Shown here: piece after piece, positions 58,517 to 58,571 of the stretch
Numbering within the stretch: position 1 is the first letter of the stretch
Layout of the letters: every line of letters begins with the position of its first letter
Origin: Treponema sp.
GTDB taxonomy: Bacteria; Spirochaetota; Spirochaetia; Treponematales; Treponemataceae
NCBI GenBank assembly: GCA_017395545.1
Contig: JAFPUF010000131.1
Location: forward strand, 1-58,571
Length of the DNA stretch: 58,571 nt
Direction: 5' to 3'
Program-made: the position numbers and the translations under genes
Notes under the pieces: model-generated
Databases searched by the model: none
What the model was told of the DNA's origin: nothing
Seen by the model: the letters and a program-made list of their open reading frames with translations, nothing else

Positions 58517-58571
58517 ATAAAATCCTTGTCGTTATCTAAAGAAAATAATGCAACACACGGTCGTCACGACA

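Noticed and set aside
1..58571. tRNA, rRNA, prophage or insertion sequence
   Set aside because: No cloverleaf, rRNA segment, transposase, integrase or phage structural gene was recognised while reading both strands; small RNAs cannot be excluded by eye.

Overview
The window looks like chromosome of a motile Treponema (Spirochaetota). The evidence is a cheA, cheW-cheR fusion, cheX, cheY operon in the treponemal order, flgN-flgK with sigma28-type promoters, a FliM-like protein, gene content familiar from host-associated treponemes, and a moderate-to-low GC content with A/T-rich intergenic DNA. No tRNA, rRNA, CRISPR array, phage gene or transposase was recognised. Almost all of the sequence is coding, and no gene-free stretch exceeds about 240 bases.

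Layout. 1-8.1 kb: a GH2 glycosidase and a NucA-type endonuclease expressed divergently, then lysA, deoD, asd and dapA (lysine/diaminopimelate pathway). 8.1-14.9 kb: a trans-envelope module of TonB-like protein, ExbD, ExbB, an outer-membrane barrel without an obvious plug domain, and a 943-residue periplasmic TPR protein. 14.9-20.4 kb: housekeeping genes (YaiI family, ZapA, a frameshifted coiled-coil gene, infC-rpmI-rplT, a lipid kinase, PepF). 20.6-24.8 kb: HtrA, then a radical SAM/SPASM enzyme with two related lipoproteins and a predicted outer-membrane protein. 24.9-32.8 kb: a COG0523 metal GTPase, a Gld-type ABC exporter with accessory proteins, purM and a membrane J-protein. 32.9-38.3 kb: an unrecognised protein behind a sigma28-type promoter, flgK-flgN, ruvC and yebC. 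38.4-46.9 kb: fumarase, an orphan Hpt protein, a PtsN-like regulator, a propeller/LytM pair, uridine phosphorylase, ilvD and rpsD. 47.1-55.7 kb: a CHASE2 protein with a degenerate cyclase domain, the chemotaxis operon, purN and a short FliM paralogue. 55.8 kb to the end: a DUF4230 protein, a GGDEF cyclase and a small membrane protein.

Three signals run through the window. First, about ten genes have no Shine-Dalgarno sequence and instead have a promoter -10 hexamer ending 6-8 bases before the ATG, as expected for leaderless mRNAs; cheA is one of them. Second, two sigma28-type promoters tie flgN-flgK and an unknown 470-residue protein to the motility regulon. Third, short interspersed inverted repeats built on CACAGATTA or CACAGAG words, and a GC-rich family with conserved head and tail, occupy many gene borders.

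The best candidate for a poorly described system is the radical SAM/lipoprotein locus at 22.1-24.8 kb, followed by the TonB/ExbBD/plug-less barrel/TPR module at 8.1-14.9 kb. All functional calls come from reading motifs by eye; no database search was run.
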